Positions 14,101 to 29,100 of a stretch of 64,000 nucleotides of DNA are shown in pieces. The translations under genes were made by a program, and so were the position numbers. Within the stretch, counting starts at the first letter, position 1, and each line of letters opens with the position of its first letter. Origin of the DNA: Branchiostoma floridae (lineage: Eukaryota > Chordata > Leptocardii > Amphioxiformes > Branchiostomatidae); assembly GCF_000003815.2 (NCBI RefSeq), contig NC_049988.1, positions 17,406,564-17,470,563 on the forward strand, given 5' to 3'. Below the pieces are notes generated by a model, which ran no database searches, had not been told where the DNA came from, and saw only the letters and a list, made by a program, of their open reading frames with translations.

Positions 14101-17100
14101 CAGTCTAAATGTCATGGCCTGGGGGAGCCAAGTACACTGCTTCAAATAAAAAAAGATTTAAGGGAACAGACTAATACTTCTCCCATCGACTGGCTTATGA
14201 ATAGTAACAAGCGGCTTTAAATACCTTAAAACGGAAGCGCACCATGCGCACAGCGTTACACGTGCGACAATACAATCACTGCTTCAAAAGAACTTGAACT
14301 TCATCACAAGCTCATCAACTCGGTTATTTTCAAATACTATCACACAGGAAAACCAACCCTAAATTAGAATTACAGAGAGACACGGCAGCAACGACGGCCA
14401 ACCAAATGGTCGCGCGCGAAATTCAAACTTTACCACGTGCTGCCAGCCCAAATTCAACCAACTTCGCACAAGTAGGCGATCGTCAACCCAGCAAGAAAAA
14501 AATCATAAAGTGACAAGCTGTTAACTATTCTCAGTCACTTGTGCGTGAAACTAACCAGAAATTCCGGTTCAAATCTACAAATTTGCGTTGCCGTCTGTGC
14601 CCGCCGGCCAAACAAAAAGTGGTACAAACCGAGAGTCCGCTAGCTCGAACTCCTCGCTCTGGGTCGATCTGCTTTCCTCACTGCTGGTGGACATTTAAAC
14701 GGCAGCTTTCTCCGGCACTCCTACTATCAAGATCAACTGCACTCACAATGCACAATGGGCACATACCTAAGCGTGCTCAGAATGTCTCATGACTGACCTT
14801 GGCGACCTTTCAAAGAGTGCTCCGGCTTTTGTGACTACTGCAGTACATGCACTTGGCATGCCAAACACTGGGGCAACACAACACACCGAGGCCAAAATAC
14901 CCTCCTATAAGCGAGGTCCCCTCCCGCACCTAGTAACTGATCGGCTCTGACGAGGTAACGGTTTCCCCCCGCACACTATCTACCCAGCTGATGTCGACGT
15001 CAGCATGCCATCTGGCCACTCTCAGATCGTTTACAATCCTGCTAAACTTGGCTCCTGACCCTACCATAACAACACGCCACAAAAAATCAATGCAAACTGC
15101 GTAGCAACACCTCCCAAATGACAGCACAAGGATCATGCGGCCCCTAAATGAGAGATAGCAACTCCCAGCCACCTCCCACTGGTCAAATGATGGCACCAAA
15201 GTCCTTGAACGCCTGTGGTTGGTTTGCCCTGACATAGTATGTCACGGGGCTACCTACATTTGTCAGCTACAAGCCCCCAATGGTCCGAGGTCAAAGCAGG
15301 TCAGCCGGGCAGCCAGAACACGTGAACCGGCCAGCTGATCGCAACAGCCACTGGCCAGCAGCCCGCCACTTTTTGAAATGGCCACGCAAACTTTTGTCAA
15401 CCTTCCCCGTAACGTTGTTATCAAAGTTGTGCTGGTAGGCACCCCGTTATTCCATAGAACACTATAAAATCCCCAAGCTACATTAGTAATTCATTATTCA
15501 TTGCTTTCCAAAGAAATTTGCAGAGAACCATCATTCATGCCTTGTCTTTCCTTCATGCCTAGAAACTCAATTTTACAAGAATAAAACCCAATATTACCAT
15601 GATAGCGAAATACATCTCCCGGTAAAAGGCTTTAATAGTACCCTCTGAAACATTCCATTTGAGAGTCTAACAAAATTATCCCTCTTAGCGGATCTGTGTG
15701 GATTTGCCTCAAAAATATGGCCCCCTCTGCAAATTGAAGTTTAATATAACAAAGCGCGAGCGCGCGTTGCTTATTGAAGTCTGTTTGGGGAGATAACTTA
15801 AGTGTAACACATGACTTGGCTGTGTACGTGACTGCCAGTCTTAATGCACTTGACACCTCACCCCCTATGCAATACATCCATAAATTGAATGCGAAGCACA
15901 TAAGCACTGGAGGCACCTTTTGGGGAAAAACTACAAAACCTACAGCACTGGGGCACAAAACAACACAGTCTCCCTCCCGTCTAGCAACAACATGGACTGC
16001 GCGAGCCCAGCCAACACGTGTCCGTGTTTGGATGGGAACGACTATCATGTACCTTGACCCCTTGACCTGAAGCAAACTAGGCTGTCTGGGCGTCTACGCA
16101 CGTGAGACCAATAAACGATAGCATGGCAACCAGAATAGCGGGAGTTTTAAAAAAAGGCACGTGGACGTTTGGACGGCGTGGGGCGGTATGTCCGAGAGCG
16201 CGCTGCCGTGAAGTAGCGCATCGCCGTTCGCCGCCGAACGTACCACACTCGCCCGGTCTGTGAAAAAGCGGCCAGGTACTGAGGTCTTGGCAGCGGTTGT
16301 GTAAAAGCGGGCAGCGTTGTGACTTGAATTTCTTCCAACTATACTGACAATGAAAACCACACATGGAGAGAGAAGTACGTGACAGAATACAATAGCTTTG
16401 AACTTGCCCTCTGCCCCTGTGTCTAAACTGGGACTAAAGATACAACCCTGATACAAACAGTACCCCAGACATTGGCAACGTCAACATGAGCTGGGGGCCT
16501 CAACAGGAGACAGCAGCGACATGAGCGCAGACTAATTCTCCAGGCTTTTGGATATTCATGATGTTCTCCACAGGACTCTAGTGAAAATAGATGGGCGCAA
16601 CTTGGTTAACTCCCACGAAATAATATCTCACACTAGGAAGCAAATCTGAAGCCTTCCTAAGCTCTTTGGTTCACCACAGATGTTTCCAAATTTAATATCT
16701 TCCACCCACATGTCTCGTTGTAAACACACGCAGCTTCTGAGTTGGGAAGAATTAGTACCCTAAGCTGGGGGCTACCTTGGGCTGTTTCAAGAAGACGAAA
16801 CATACATGCAAGCATTGAGAGGGAGAGTTTTATCCAGCTATAGAACAGGGGTAAACAAAAACACAAGTGGTGAGTTCAACTGGAGTTTTGTTCGTCATCT
16901 GGTTGTTTGTTTTGTTCGCCGTAAGAGTAGCACCCATTACAAAACAAGCGTCTCCTTTGGTATGAATCACATAACATTTTGCAGACCAATATTAAACTAA
17001 CCAGACTATGTTAAAACATCACCCTCAACAACACAATCTAATCCTACAACAGACAGACTCGTTTCCTGCTCGCAAAACTTACAAAGATCGCAGCCAACAG

Positions 17101-20100
17101 CCAACGAGATCGCAGAGATTGCAGCCAACAAAACCGTAGAAAGTAAAAGGGCCACATTTTATCTGTTTTGTTATAGCAATAAACTTGATACTGACACCAA
17201 CTGGCCAACAAATATCGCGAACCACGTGAACATATCGCGCAATGTCAGCGCAAAGGCGCGAAGTTCAAACTGACCACGTGCAACCGAAGCGAACACGTGC
17301 GAGCAAAGCTCGAAGTCTAGGCGCAGATTCTTCCAAAGCAAAACATGACACGAGGTATTCCTAATTCAGCAGAATAGCATATTAGGATTGGGTATGTTGG
17401 ACTTGTGCCAGCAAACTCAGAGGACAAAATCCCAGTGCACATACAATCACTTCTGCTAATGTAAGCACAGATCCGCAAAAGCCTAAAAACATGGAAGTGT
17501 CTATTTTGGACTCTAGAAACACCAATCAGGCTTACTTGTAGCTGGATGTTGTGCCGAATGCATCAGTGAAACGTTCCCCAAGAGCGCAGCTATCTGCAGG
17601 AGGCTGATAATGCTTTAGAATCCTGCCCGCCACGAGCTTAATTTATCCTATGTGATCAGACAGCACAAGCAGGAGCGTCATATGTCGATGGATTCAAGCC
17701 AAAAACACTACAAAACTGGCCACTGTCCTTGCCAAACTGCCCGATCGGGGTAGCTACCGAGTAACCAACCGTGCAAAACGTCTCTTTGTGCAACAGTAGT
17801 TCCGTCCACGTGTTGCGCGCTTCTGCCACTCACCGAAAAAGGTAACCAAAGACGCCTCGCGGCGAAATCACGTGGATCGCGTTAGATAAAAAGGACAAGT
17901 TCGAAATCCTGACAGTTTCAAGAAGGGGATGGCTAGAATTTACCAACACGTGACTCGAGAAACGTACGCGATTCGATAAAAGTATACGGCGCGCGAACTT
18001 TAAACTGCACGTGCAGCAGCGTACATCGCAAATAATCGTAAAACAGCACAAGCAAAATGACCAGTAGAAAGGTATATATAGCAGACAGGAAATGGAAGCA
18101 TACCTACATGTACATGTGTGTAGTCATGCCCTTCCAGACATAACAGCCTAATCTGACTCCGTCTGGGCACGTAATCAAAAATCTGCACACGCCCGGGAGT
18201 GTGCCATTATATATTACTCATTAATCATGCTTTTAAACTCCATCATTTATGCACGACTGATAAGATTATTCTATTATCACCTGCTAGGAGCACAAAAAAT
18301 TGGCTGAAAGCAAACTCCTAGAATACAATTTGTCTTTGCTGTTGGTAGGAAATACATGAACTCATAACCTTTCCATCTGTACACTCCAACATGCAGAGGA
18401 TATCCTGTGGATACCTCTCTTTCAGTCTTTGTAGCTCTGGGTTTTCAAATGTGCCGCCAACGCAATATGCGCATGGCACCGGACACTGTTGTCCCAAAAG
18501 CGCCACGAGAAGCGGATACTTTTCTCGTGTGAAATGTAAAATCTATCCTGCCCCGACATGGATACCGCCTGCCCTGGCACCTAGGCAGAACATGCCATGT
18601 TGTCCTATGTGACCTTCAAATTGTGCTTCACTCTAGATTGCGTTGGGCCCCTTGCCAAGTTTACCCATTTAACATGCACCACACATGATACTTTGATTGC
18701 ACACAAGCTGTTGTGTGATATGACAAACATTAATACTTTCTGCTTTCATGTTCAACATTTCCCTTGAACATCTTCGCTACTAAGACGTCTCCATCTCAAT
18801 CTGTCAGTTCCTCGAGCCCGCTAAAAATCGTGACTGAAAACCGACCAATAATACTCCAGGGGCGTCCGCTACGAAACTAATCCTCAAGCAACAACAACAT
18901 GTTGAAACCTAAGCCCTGTCTTGCGCGCGAAACTTGAAAAAATCCGGAGCGCAGTATCTCTAAGTCTCCCCTGAGCTCACAGCAACAGCGCATACCTGTG
19001 CGTGCACCCCATGTCCCCTGCGACCTTGACGCAAGACAATACAGTGAAGCAGACAGCAGTGCCAAGTGCTACACTCTAATGTACATAGATGTCTGCCACC
19101 TCTGAACAGATGGCACGTTTCATGGTGGTTGTACCAGACTGCGAGCAAAGTGTCGCGAACTACAAAAAAACGTGATCGCTCCAAGTGAAAAACACATCCA
19201 AATATCTAAACGACATCTACGCAACAAGACATCCCCCAATGTGCATCTTACAAATGGCACTTTTGGTTGGTGCCTAGTGTTGATCAGAAATCATTTAGAA
19301 CCAGCAACAAGGCTGTAAAGAATGTCAACCTGGCTGACCATCAAAGCCTCCGACCAAAATAGATTTGACCTGGAAGTAAATTGCCCTGAACTGACCCGAA
19401 CCTCACAGCTGGGAAGGAACCCAAATAGCAGTGACCATTTACAGGCAATCGACCATCTTTGGTCGACCCGCAAGACTATAAAATTATTGATTTACAAAGC
19501 AGCCTGAAACCAATTAAAATGGACAGGCCAGGGATAACAACTGGTACAATAAAGTCACTGAAAATGCAGAAACTAAGATTTTTTTTACTGACAGAATCTC
19601 TTAAATTTTCCATGTTTTGTTAACCAAAAGGGAAGCAAAACCTTGTACAATGTTTGCCGCACCAGTTCCACGGCTTTATATGCAGCAGTTCTTACCCAAA
19701 AGCGTCATCTAAGATTTCCCATGGCTCATTTGAACTTGACCTAGGCTGTGAAAGACGACACTCTCAAAACACGCAGTAAATCTACGGGCTCACAATGCGT
19801 TGTCCATTTGATTTTATGGTTTCCAAAACTAGATTTCTATCTGCGGGCCCACAAGCAGCGCGCCCGCACAATGCTATATTTGGACCACCATCACATTTGT
19901 TGTACATCTCGGCAGAGGGGCATGAAGCAGACCTCTCCATGGACTTGTAAATCTACAACAACATAAAGGCACCGTATTGACCGTAATCGAACTTGACCAT
20001 GACTGCTGGATAAAAATACAAATGGAGCCAGGCTCCGTGGGGCGACACAAAACCCATCATTTTCCCCGAACGCAACCTACTTGACACCGCTGGTGAATGT

Positions 20101-23100
20101 GCTTGAAATCGACCATCATGAACTTGAAGTGAACAAAGGCCCTGACCATGACCTCGGCGAACTCTCGGCAGCGTGTGGTATGCTCTTAACACAAACATGA
20201 GGGACTCCCATCCTGGCACTGTGGGACCACCAATTACCGCATTGCTACACACCTAATGACCACTATTAGGACTTGAAACAACCTCGCTGTCTTATCCTAG
20301 ATCTTGGAGACACTACCAGCAGAAGATTTGTCTCAGTAGGTACATTTCTGCCGACTTTGACCAATAACTACGGGAGCGTTCAAACCTGTTTAACAGTATG
20401 GACAGTTACAGACAGTTAATCAATTCCGCTCCAATGCCTAAATGACACCCCTCTGCACTAGTGACATAGGTCATGTTTTACAAGCGCTAATGTCCGGTCC
20501 GCTATTGACCACTTGTTAACCTGACAAATTAATCGCTGTAATAAAAACACGAACACATAAATTAATTCACATCTACATGGCATGTAACTTGTACGTACAT
20601 GTATTACAAAATGACGTTAACACACAATAAATTTGATACACATGATACAAAATGCTCAGCTAGTTTTGAAAACATCTAGATCTAGGCGTAGAATCCTTAC
20701 CGTCTTAACGGGTACAAACGCACAGAAACAAACTTGAAATTAGTGGTAAAATCCTACAGTGTACGAGTTGCGGGTAAAAGCGACGTAAAACAAGCCTTGT
20801 CCACGCGTTAGCCACGTGGCTTACAATCTACATTTACAATAGTACAATGAGACGCAACTCAAGACATTACAATGTGCACGCCATTTTCATTTGAACAATA
20901 CAGAAATCAACGAAATTGACATTGTTCCAATGCCTCCAGGCCAGTTAAGAGCACATGTTAACCAACGGCAAAAATCTAAAAATTACGTGCCAGCAAAAGA
21001 TTTTGTAACCACCGCTTATCAATTTTAAAGAGGCAGCTTAACGTCAGTCATCCTTGCACTTGAAATTGATATATACATATCTATATACTTACCACAGGTT
21101 ACATGTTAAATCTTGTGCTTTACGATCTAATGCCGCAGTCATGAGCTTGGTCGTTTAACATGCCTTGTGGGTCCTTTAAACGAGCAACAAGTGTCCATGT
21201 GGCTAAAGTACACCTCAACGTTTACGAGGCAACCGATAAGTAATTCACCTCCATAAAACCAGCTGACATGTAAATATTTCATGCCCTAACCATGACACAA
21301 ATTAATTACATGGCATTACATTCCTTAACGATTACCACTAAAATCAAAATATAACTATTCCTTGGTATCTACAATCTTTATGGCGAGAGCGTTTCACCTC
21401 AGCTGCACACAAATCCTATGCAATAAAATTAAGCCTTCTGTTTTATGACCGCTTTCGATAAAACAACAGACGCTGTATGGTAAACTCATGGCTGTTACTA
21501 CCCTATAGTATGACAGTTGCCAGCAATTAAGTCCAAATGTCACCAATTTACAATGATCAAAGCCAACGTTGTTGAACTTGGGTTTTTGATATGCCTCTTG
21601 GGTCAGCAAGCATCCGCATGTTCGTGTTTAGAACTTCTTATATGCCCTGCCAAATTGTCACAAAAGCAAGCATGCTCAAAATCAAGGCAGAGAGGTTAAG
21701 TTTTGACATTTCTCAACCATCCTTTCAAGCTGAGGTGAACTTGGCAACCACAAAGACTTTGCATGCTTTGTTGTTTAATAACGTTGCGGTACGTACAAAC
21801 AACTTCAAGCATCACACAGGAAATGTTACACTTGACCTTAGACTTGTCTCCCATGTCATTTTGAGTGAATAACAAAGCTAGCGGAACATAGACGTACTCA
21901 CTTACCTTGTCAGCATTGCGCATCATGCAAAATATCAACTTGAGCTTGATCACGAATCAATCCGCGAACACGAATAAAACGGTCTAACCCAGCTCTAACA
22001 TTGCCACAGCACACTGAATGTACGGGACAGTACAAGATTCCGACATGTTCCAAGTCTACCTCTCCTGGACATTCGCCAGCGAAACAACACTGAAGTCGCT
22101 TAGAACAAAAGGCTGCACTGTCGCCAATGTACTATGAACACGCGCCAAGGCACATAACTTCGAGATCTAAGTCAATATCAGGGGCTTGCCAATTACCAAT
22201 GTCCGCCTTGCCCAAAGAAACAAAAGATCCACATGCCTGTCTATGTCACTGAGAAACGAGAAAAAGACCAAGTCTGATAATCGAGTCCCTAGCAACAGAC
22301 TATAAAACTGCTAGTAACAACATGCGCCATTTATAGTAAGCCATAAACGGAGACTATAATGCTTTCTCGTAAAACCGAGTTCACTAGCATCACTAGCCCC
22401 AGAAATATCCATCTACAAACTTTGCTGCGTACGTTACAAAGGCTTTGGCACAGATCCAATAACTTTTCAAGGATACAATAGTCTTCCGGCAAATCTTTCG
22501 CTGGTAGGTTCAAAATCAAATGTTCCCTTTCTATCGCGTACAACTACACTTGGCGGTAAAACAAGATGTGTAATATGGAAACATTTGTGCTGATGATACG
22601 CAAATATCAAATGACGTATTACATCATGATGCATCATGACACGAAAATCAAATGCAAAACGCATGAACATGAATACTTTTTAAGCAATACATACACACGC
22701 GTAACACAAAACTACATACTTCAAGACATGAACGTAATGGAAAAACTATACCTTCTACATGTACGCACAAGCGTACGCATGAACGTCCGATAACCTAAAC
22801 TGGTTCGGCAGGTAAGATACCAACTATTCCTTACAACTTGACCTTTCCTGACCTACACGTGCATGCTACATACTCCAACCCACCCAAAACCGCCCACACA
22901 TTCTCTCGATTCTTTTTCTCTACGAATCCTCAAACACATTAGCAAAGACGGCGATGTAAACAACGAACAAACGACAGCAAAAAAATTCAACACCACCAAG
23001 ATTGAAATACCGTCAACGCTATGAAACGCTGTTGAAACAGCGTCACCATACGTCTGTGCGTTAGGAGCAAAATTCTGCATTATTCGTTACTACGCGAACA

Positions 23101-26100
23101 TCTAAAAAATGGGCGACAAAACCATCCGTAAATGGCGCTACATATCAACAGACGTGATCCTTGACCAGTTGTCCTCACATGACCCCACAACAGAATAGTC
23201 CTGTCCAGCCCGACAACGTGATTGGTCAACGTTGCTATACTATGGACCAATCACAGACGGGATACAGACATGCTAATGACCTACCTTTCCTACAGGTGGT
23301 AGCTACCTACAACTTACCGATCGCACGAAGATCAGGTGCCTCATACTCCTCAGACGTTGTTTTGTTTACTAATCTCGTACGGAAGGCTCTTTCTAACGTC
23401 CGAAAGTATCTATCTTACAATAACGGGCGTTTTCTTCGCTTATCGGAAAGCGGGGGCGCGAATTTCGAACGCTACACGTGCGCGTGTCGCTATCGGTGCA
23501 ACAGGCTGAACGGGAAACACTCCTTGGCAAAGTATTCTGTGTACGTGTTACAATTACCTTATCTCTGATGACCCGAGCAATACAGAGCAGCCATTTAATA
23601 CCAAACAAGTACTCACGGCCATTGAAAATACATCTTGAACATGACCGCTATCTACGGGCGACTGAGATTCCTCCCCGCACCCACGTTAGCTAAACTTGAC
23701 CCCTACTGACCCAACTACTTTCCTCTAAATTGCCGACAATCTAGCCTAAACGCTGACATAAAACACACCGGTTGTCAGAAAAGGCAGCAACATTTTTCAG
23801 TTGCACAACAAACACACCAAACCTGGCAGGACCCCTCCATGTCTGGAGCAGTAACACAGAAAAAACCCAAAGATTTAACCTTGTCACACATGAAATACGA
23901 CCCCTTCAGTTGTTCACACATAGATCACGGAGAAGCGGATCCGTCAGAAACCTACTTTTGTGTGGGAGCTTCCTGCCGGTCGAGCGACATTGTGCTCTAT
24001 TATGGCAGACTGCTTGTCAGAAACATCCACTCAGCTACAGGGGAGATGGTTGGACTATGCAATTCATTTTCCACCAGAGAAATTACCACGTTCGCCCAAT
24101 ATTTTATTCTGCTCATGTACCAGCCCGGCTCAAGTAAGCAGAAACACATTCAAGAGGCATTTAATGCTCCACTTTGAAATCTTTTGTTATGCAAGATTTG
24201 GATACGTGAGGTCATACCAAAAGTTGAACTTGACCCATGACCCACACATAACAATGCAGCTAGGGGATTTAAAAGGAGGGCCATGTGTTTGCCAGCATGG
24301 GGTAACTTCCAACTTCAAGTCCAGCGATTTTCACTGCTTTCACAACTTCGAGAACTACGCAATAGCGCGGGAATAATGGCGGCGCAAAATCAAGCGAACT
24401 TGTCCGAGAAGGCAGACAAGTTTATATCCTAATTAAGGTCACAAGTACAATCCCCTGACCCCACGACCTTTATCAACACAGCAGAAAAGGGTGTGTGCAC
24501 GTGAGGGGAACACCAATGGGAGGAGGGCCAAAACAAATGCGGCTCCCGCGCGAGACACGAACGTCGGGACCGAATTTTTTCGAAAGATTCACTTGTGGCG
24601 GGTTTACGGCAACATGGCTGACAAACAATTAACCATGTGTCGCGTTCCATAATTCCGGGAAAATTACAAAAGCGTCGGCACCATCACTCCTGACAGGCAC
24701 CTCCCCTGAAATACTGCCTTCCCCCTGCAGCTACACCCCTCTGACCCGACATTCTAGACGTCTGAAGTGTGCAAAATGTCACAAAGATCCTGTTTACGTG
24801 CAGAAACGCATCCAGATGGAAGCCAAGAGTATTAATTTTGGCATATTAACAGGATGGGGCCCAGACAGGTTGTGCATACAAATGAGTTGTTGAGTCATCA
24901 ATACTTGCCGGCTGACTTTGAACGTGCAGCCAGCAACAAGGCACGGCAGGAGAGGCCTGCCATTGTTTCTTCTTCCAGGTGAGACTAAACAAACAATTAC
25001 CAGACAAAAAGACGTGATGGAATGAGCACCAACTGAACTTTGCTACAAGTGCCACTGGAGCGACAAAAAAACAGGCCCAACCTTTTGTCTACTGCCTACA
25101 TTGGCAACCAACTTGGCCAGCTAGCAAGTTACAGCTGGCAATGAATGAGCGCGGATAAAAACAATAGCACGTGGTATGCCACGCCATAGTGGGCGCTACA
25201 ATAACCCCGGCAAAAGCGCGCCGCTTCGGACTTCGCGCACGTGGACATCGGCGTGTTTCGGAAAGTCGCGCGCCAAATTCAAACTCTACACGAGGAAAAG
25301 CAAAAAATGCTACCTTCGAAAGTCCTCCTTCCATAATGGACTCACAGTGAGCCATTCCGCCAAGCGCTACAAGCCTATGAATGTAGGGTAGAGTATACTA
25401 CGCCGCGTACAAGCTGTGTTACATCTCCCACCAAAACAAGCACAAAAAACCTTTCCTTTCTGTGAAAAATACACGTGAATCCGTTCTCCAAGCTACAAGC
25501 ATGCCGCAGAAACTTTCCGACATAAACGAAATACGCGAAAGCGCAACGCTATTCTATACTACACGCGCTCGTACGCGGCTCAGAAACGTACCCAGAATCC
25601 AGCATTGCGTTGCTACACCACCTTCCCTGTGCAGAAATGTACTACACTACCAGACATGCAAATTAGGTTTAGCCACGCCTGTGCCCTGCTGACCCCATAA
25701 CCTGGCTTCGGGTCATCTTGGACTCCGTAGTCAGGTGACCAGCTACGCGCCACCTTCAAATCTCCCCACGTGGACAAACGGAACGGCCCGTTGACAAAAC
25801 TACGTCGTCTTTTGTACCTTCCTTTACAATCATAAAGGTTCATGCAAAAATTTCACAGGGTGTGGGGCTTCTTAGACGAGGTCAAATCGACTGTTTACGT
25901 TGCGTCTGGTCTATGTTCATTGCAACCTCCACTCACGTGCCTGCAACTTGTCGGCACCTTCGCAAATTGAGCTCTTTCCGTTGTTTCTTTGTTCCAAAAG
26001 CAGCCAAGATTATCTTCTAAAGGCTGCAAGTCCAGCAGTCTATACACGGACTTTCTGTCTCCTTAAAAGAGCGTCTGGAAGTAAACACAAACCAGACATA

Positions 26101-29100
26101 ACACACGTGTACAGACTTTTAAACCTAGCCTTGGGACAAGACTGGCTCTTTTTCTTCCTTTTCAGACTTTGTAAAGCTCCATTGAGAAAAAGAGAATGGG
26201 CAAGCTAGACTGAGATCTACAGGAAGGGGGTGTTAGAATGAACGTTCAAGTTATGATTTCTGTCATTGTTGTTTTTTGTCTTTTTTGCACATGACAATTG
26301 CGTTAACCTTGTTAGAGTTAGCAAGGACATCATAAGACTCACACTAGTATAATCTTAAATATCTATGCCTTTCCATATGCAGTTAAGAAAAAAATTCTGC
26401 TTCAAAAGTTTTGGTTTTTCATAACTGTTTATCAAACAGTTGTTCTTGGATTGGTTTTGTGCCTCGTTTCAAGTTCCAATTAAAATTCTCTGCGGTGCCA
26501 CAACTTGCAATCCACTGTCTCAGTGTGTTATGATTAACAAACAACCTCATTGGCCCCTCAACATAACATGATGTTTTTTCAACCAATCACAATGGGAAAG
26601 GCAATTTTGAACTCAATGGAGGAATGATGCATTATGTCATTGGCACCGTAATCACAATGTCGTGTCGTTCAAATCATAAACCATTAACAGACAGTCTTTG
26701 CTCGCTCACGCTCTGTAAACGCCTGACACACTTGGGTACCTTTGATCTATTGTTTGCACACCTCTGCAATGTTGAGTACAAATCACCTGGGAGAACCTGC
26801 AAGGGGAATTAAGCGCCAGCATGTCTAATTCCAAACAGCATAAAGGAATATACCTTTGCTAATGAAAACCCCTTCACCTGGCCTCTTGAAGACTTGAGTA
26901 GGATTCGTGAAGCTAAAATGGCTGGTGAAATTATGCTTAATGACGTGTAAAGGTAATGCTGTCTCTGGTACAGGTTAACAAAAGAAAAAGCGACCTTGAC
27001 CGTCTGGTTTCCATAGCCAGTCCAAAAACAAGGAGAAAATAATATACTTAGGCCACACCAATTTAATTTCTTGGTTCACGGATTTTTTCATAAAAAATAT
27101 GGAGCGAGAGGGCGAAATAAAAATAAAAATAAAAATTGTAAAATGGTTGGGGTAAAGGTAACGGCTAATCCAAAAAAAAAAAAAAAAGTTTTCAGCTTGA
27201 AAAAAGTACAAAAACACTATATTTGTACAGTAACAGCACCTGTACCCACACTTTAAGGAGCTTATAATATAAAGGCCAATTTGCTACACCAGAAAGTTGG
27301 TGAATGGTTTCATTAATGGTGAAAATTTGCTGAGTGGTAATTTTTATTTTTATTTTTTTTCCCAAAAAATAGGAGCGAGCGAATCCGTGAACCAAGAAAT
27401 TAAATCGGTGTGGCCTAATGCGAAATTATCATACAATACAGTTGTAGCTATTTTCAAGATAATAGTCTTATTTTCAGATAACAATAGCTATTCACAATGT
27501 TACATTGGGCATTTTTGTCTCACCAAAATTAGCCATGAACAATATTACTTCCCAAAATTACTTCCCAAATTGCACTATGTGTCTACCAGGGAGACACACG
27601 CACACAAAACTGTCTAAAACACACAATAACAAATTAATAATACAACAAAGCCCAACAGTACAATAGTGGCAGATGGTAATGCATGCATTAAGAGTCTAAT
27701 GTTCTTAAGCATCTTGCTGTTCCAAACACAACCATAAAAAAAGGTTTATAAAAGCAATTTACAAACTTTTCACAAAATCAAACGTTATCTTTTCAACCGA
27801 TAGAGCGGTCCTTTTGGTCTTGATAGAAATAAAACGCACAAGGTCCAACCACCTGCTGACCTTCACATCATCAAAATGCTCGACAGGTGCACTAAGTAGT
27901 CAGCTGGGTTTCATCTGTCACTGTCATCTGTAAGCCCCCCCACTCCCCAAACCTCACAGCCATCTACTGTCTATCCATCAAACCAGCAAAAATCCTACAC
28001 AAATCTCGCAAAACATTCCTGATGAAACTTAACCGCAGTGTTTAACTGATTCGCGTTGAGACTAACGTTTTTTGTGTAGAATACCAAATAGATTTGAATC
28101 TTAAATCCATTGTTGGAATTCACTGTTTACCGACATTAAATTTTTTTCAGACTCCCACAGCTGAACAATAGAAATGACCTGCACTTGGTCCTAGAAGTCA
28201 AGGTTTCCGACCTTTGGTCTGGTTGTAGGTCTGGGCATATTTTTGTGGGTCAGTTCAATTCAACTGGAACACAGACATATGATCACACACAATACTAGTA
28301 ATATGGTATGTTTGTTGCAAATTCCTTAGGGTTAAATATTAACATATTATCTGCAGATTTTGTTTCAAATTCGAGGAATTTCTTGTTTCCTTCCGACGGT
28401 AACTTCTCAACATCCATCGCAAATCGAGTTCCAGCTTGTCAACCTTTCATTAAACACCGCTGGAACTGAGGGAGCAACTATTTATGGACAGTTGCTTGAC
28501 GATCAATGAAAATGTTATCTATCGCACGCTAGGAGTGATTAAAAGCCCCAACAACACACGGCACGCTGTCCGGAGCATGGCCTGGACTCAACCACGTGGA
28601 CATCAACACAAAGACACTCGAGAATCACGTGGAGATCCCAACGTGGTCGGACAGACGAAAACAAACTAGCGGGGACGTAACGAGCGCTTTAACGAAAACT
28701 TAAATGGATCTTGTTTTTATGGTCGCTTAGGAGTTTTACAACATTGTAAATTGATCGCGGAATACCTAAACATTCTTTCAACTATGAAGATTAAAATATC
28801 TTCAATTGTATTTGCAGCTAGCATGTGTCAGTGTATGTTTCCAACGATTTACACGACGATGTGATGTGTTCCTCTGAAAGCTGATCTCTCAGAATCATAA
28901 TCCAATCACAAAATTCCATATTTTTCATTAAGGCAGCATTTTAATTAGTCTATCTTTCACAGCAGGGAGAATATAAAATGGCTGACATCTTCTCTCTCAA
29001 GCTGAGAAGCCCATTATACATGCTAACAATCTATGACTTGTCATGTGACTTAGCTCGGTTCCAAATAATAAAGTATCTCAATATTACCGAGAGAGACTTT

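Noticed and set aside
15632-16075. 147-codon minus-strand frame, among the longest gap-free frames in the window
   Set aside because: It has no recognisable domain and irregular composition, and an open frame of this length is expected by chance in 64 kb.
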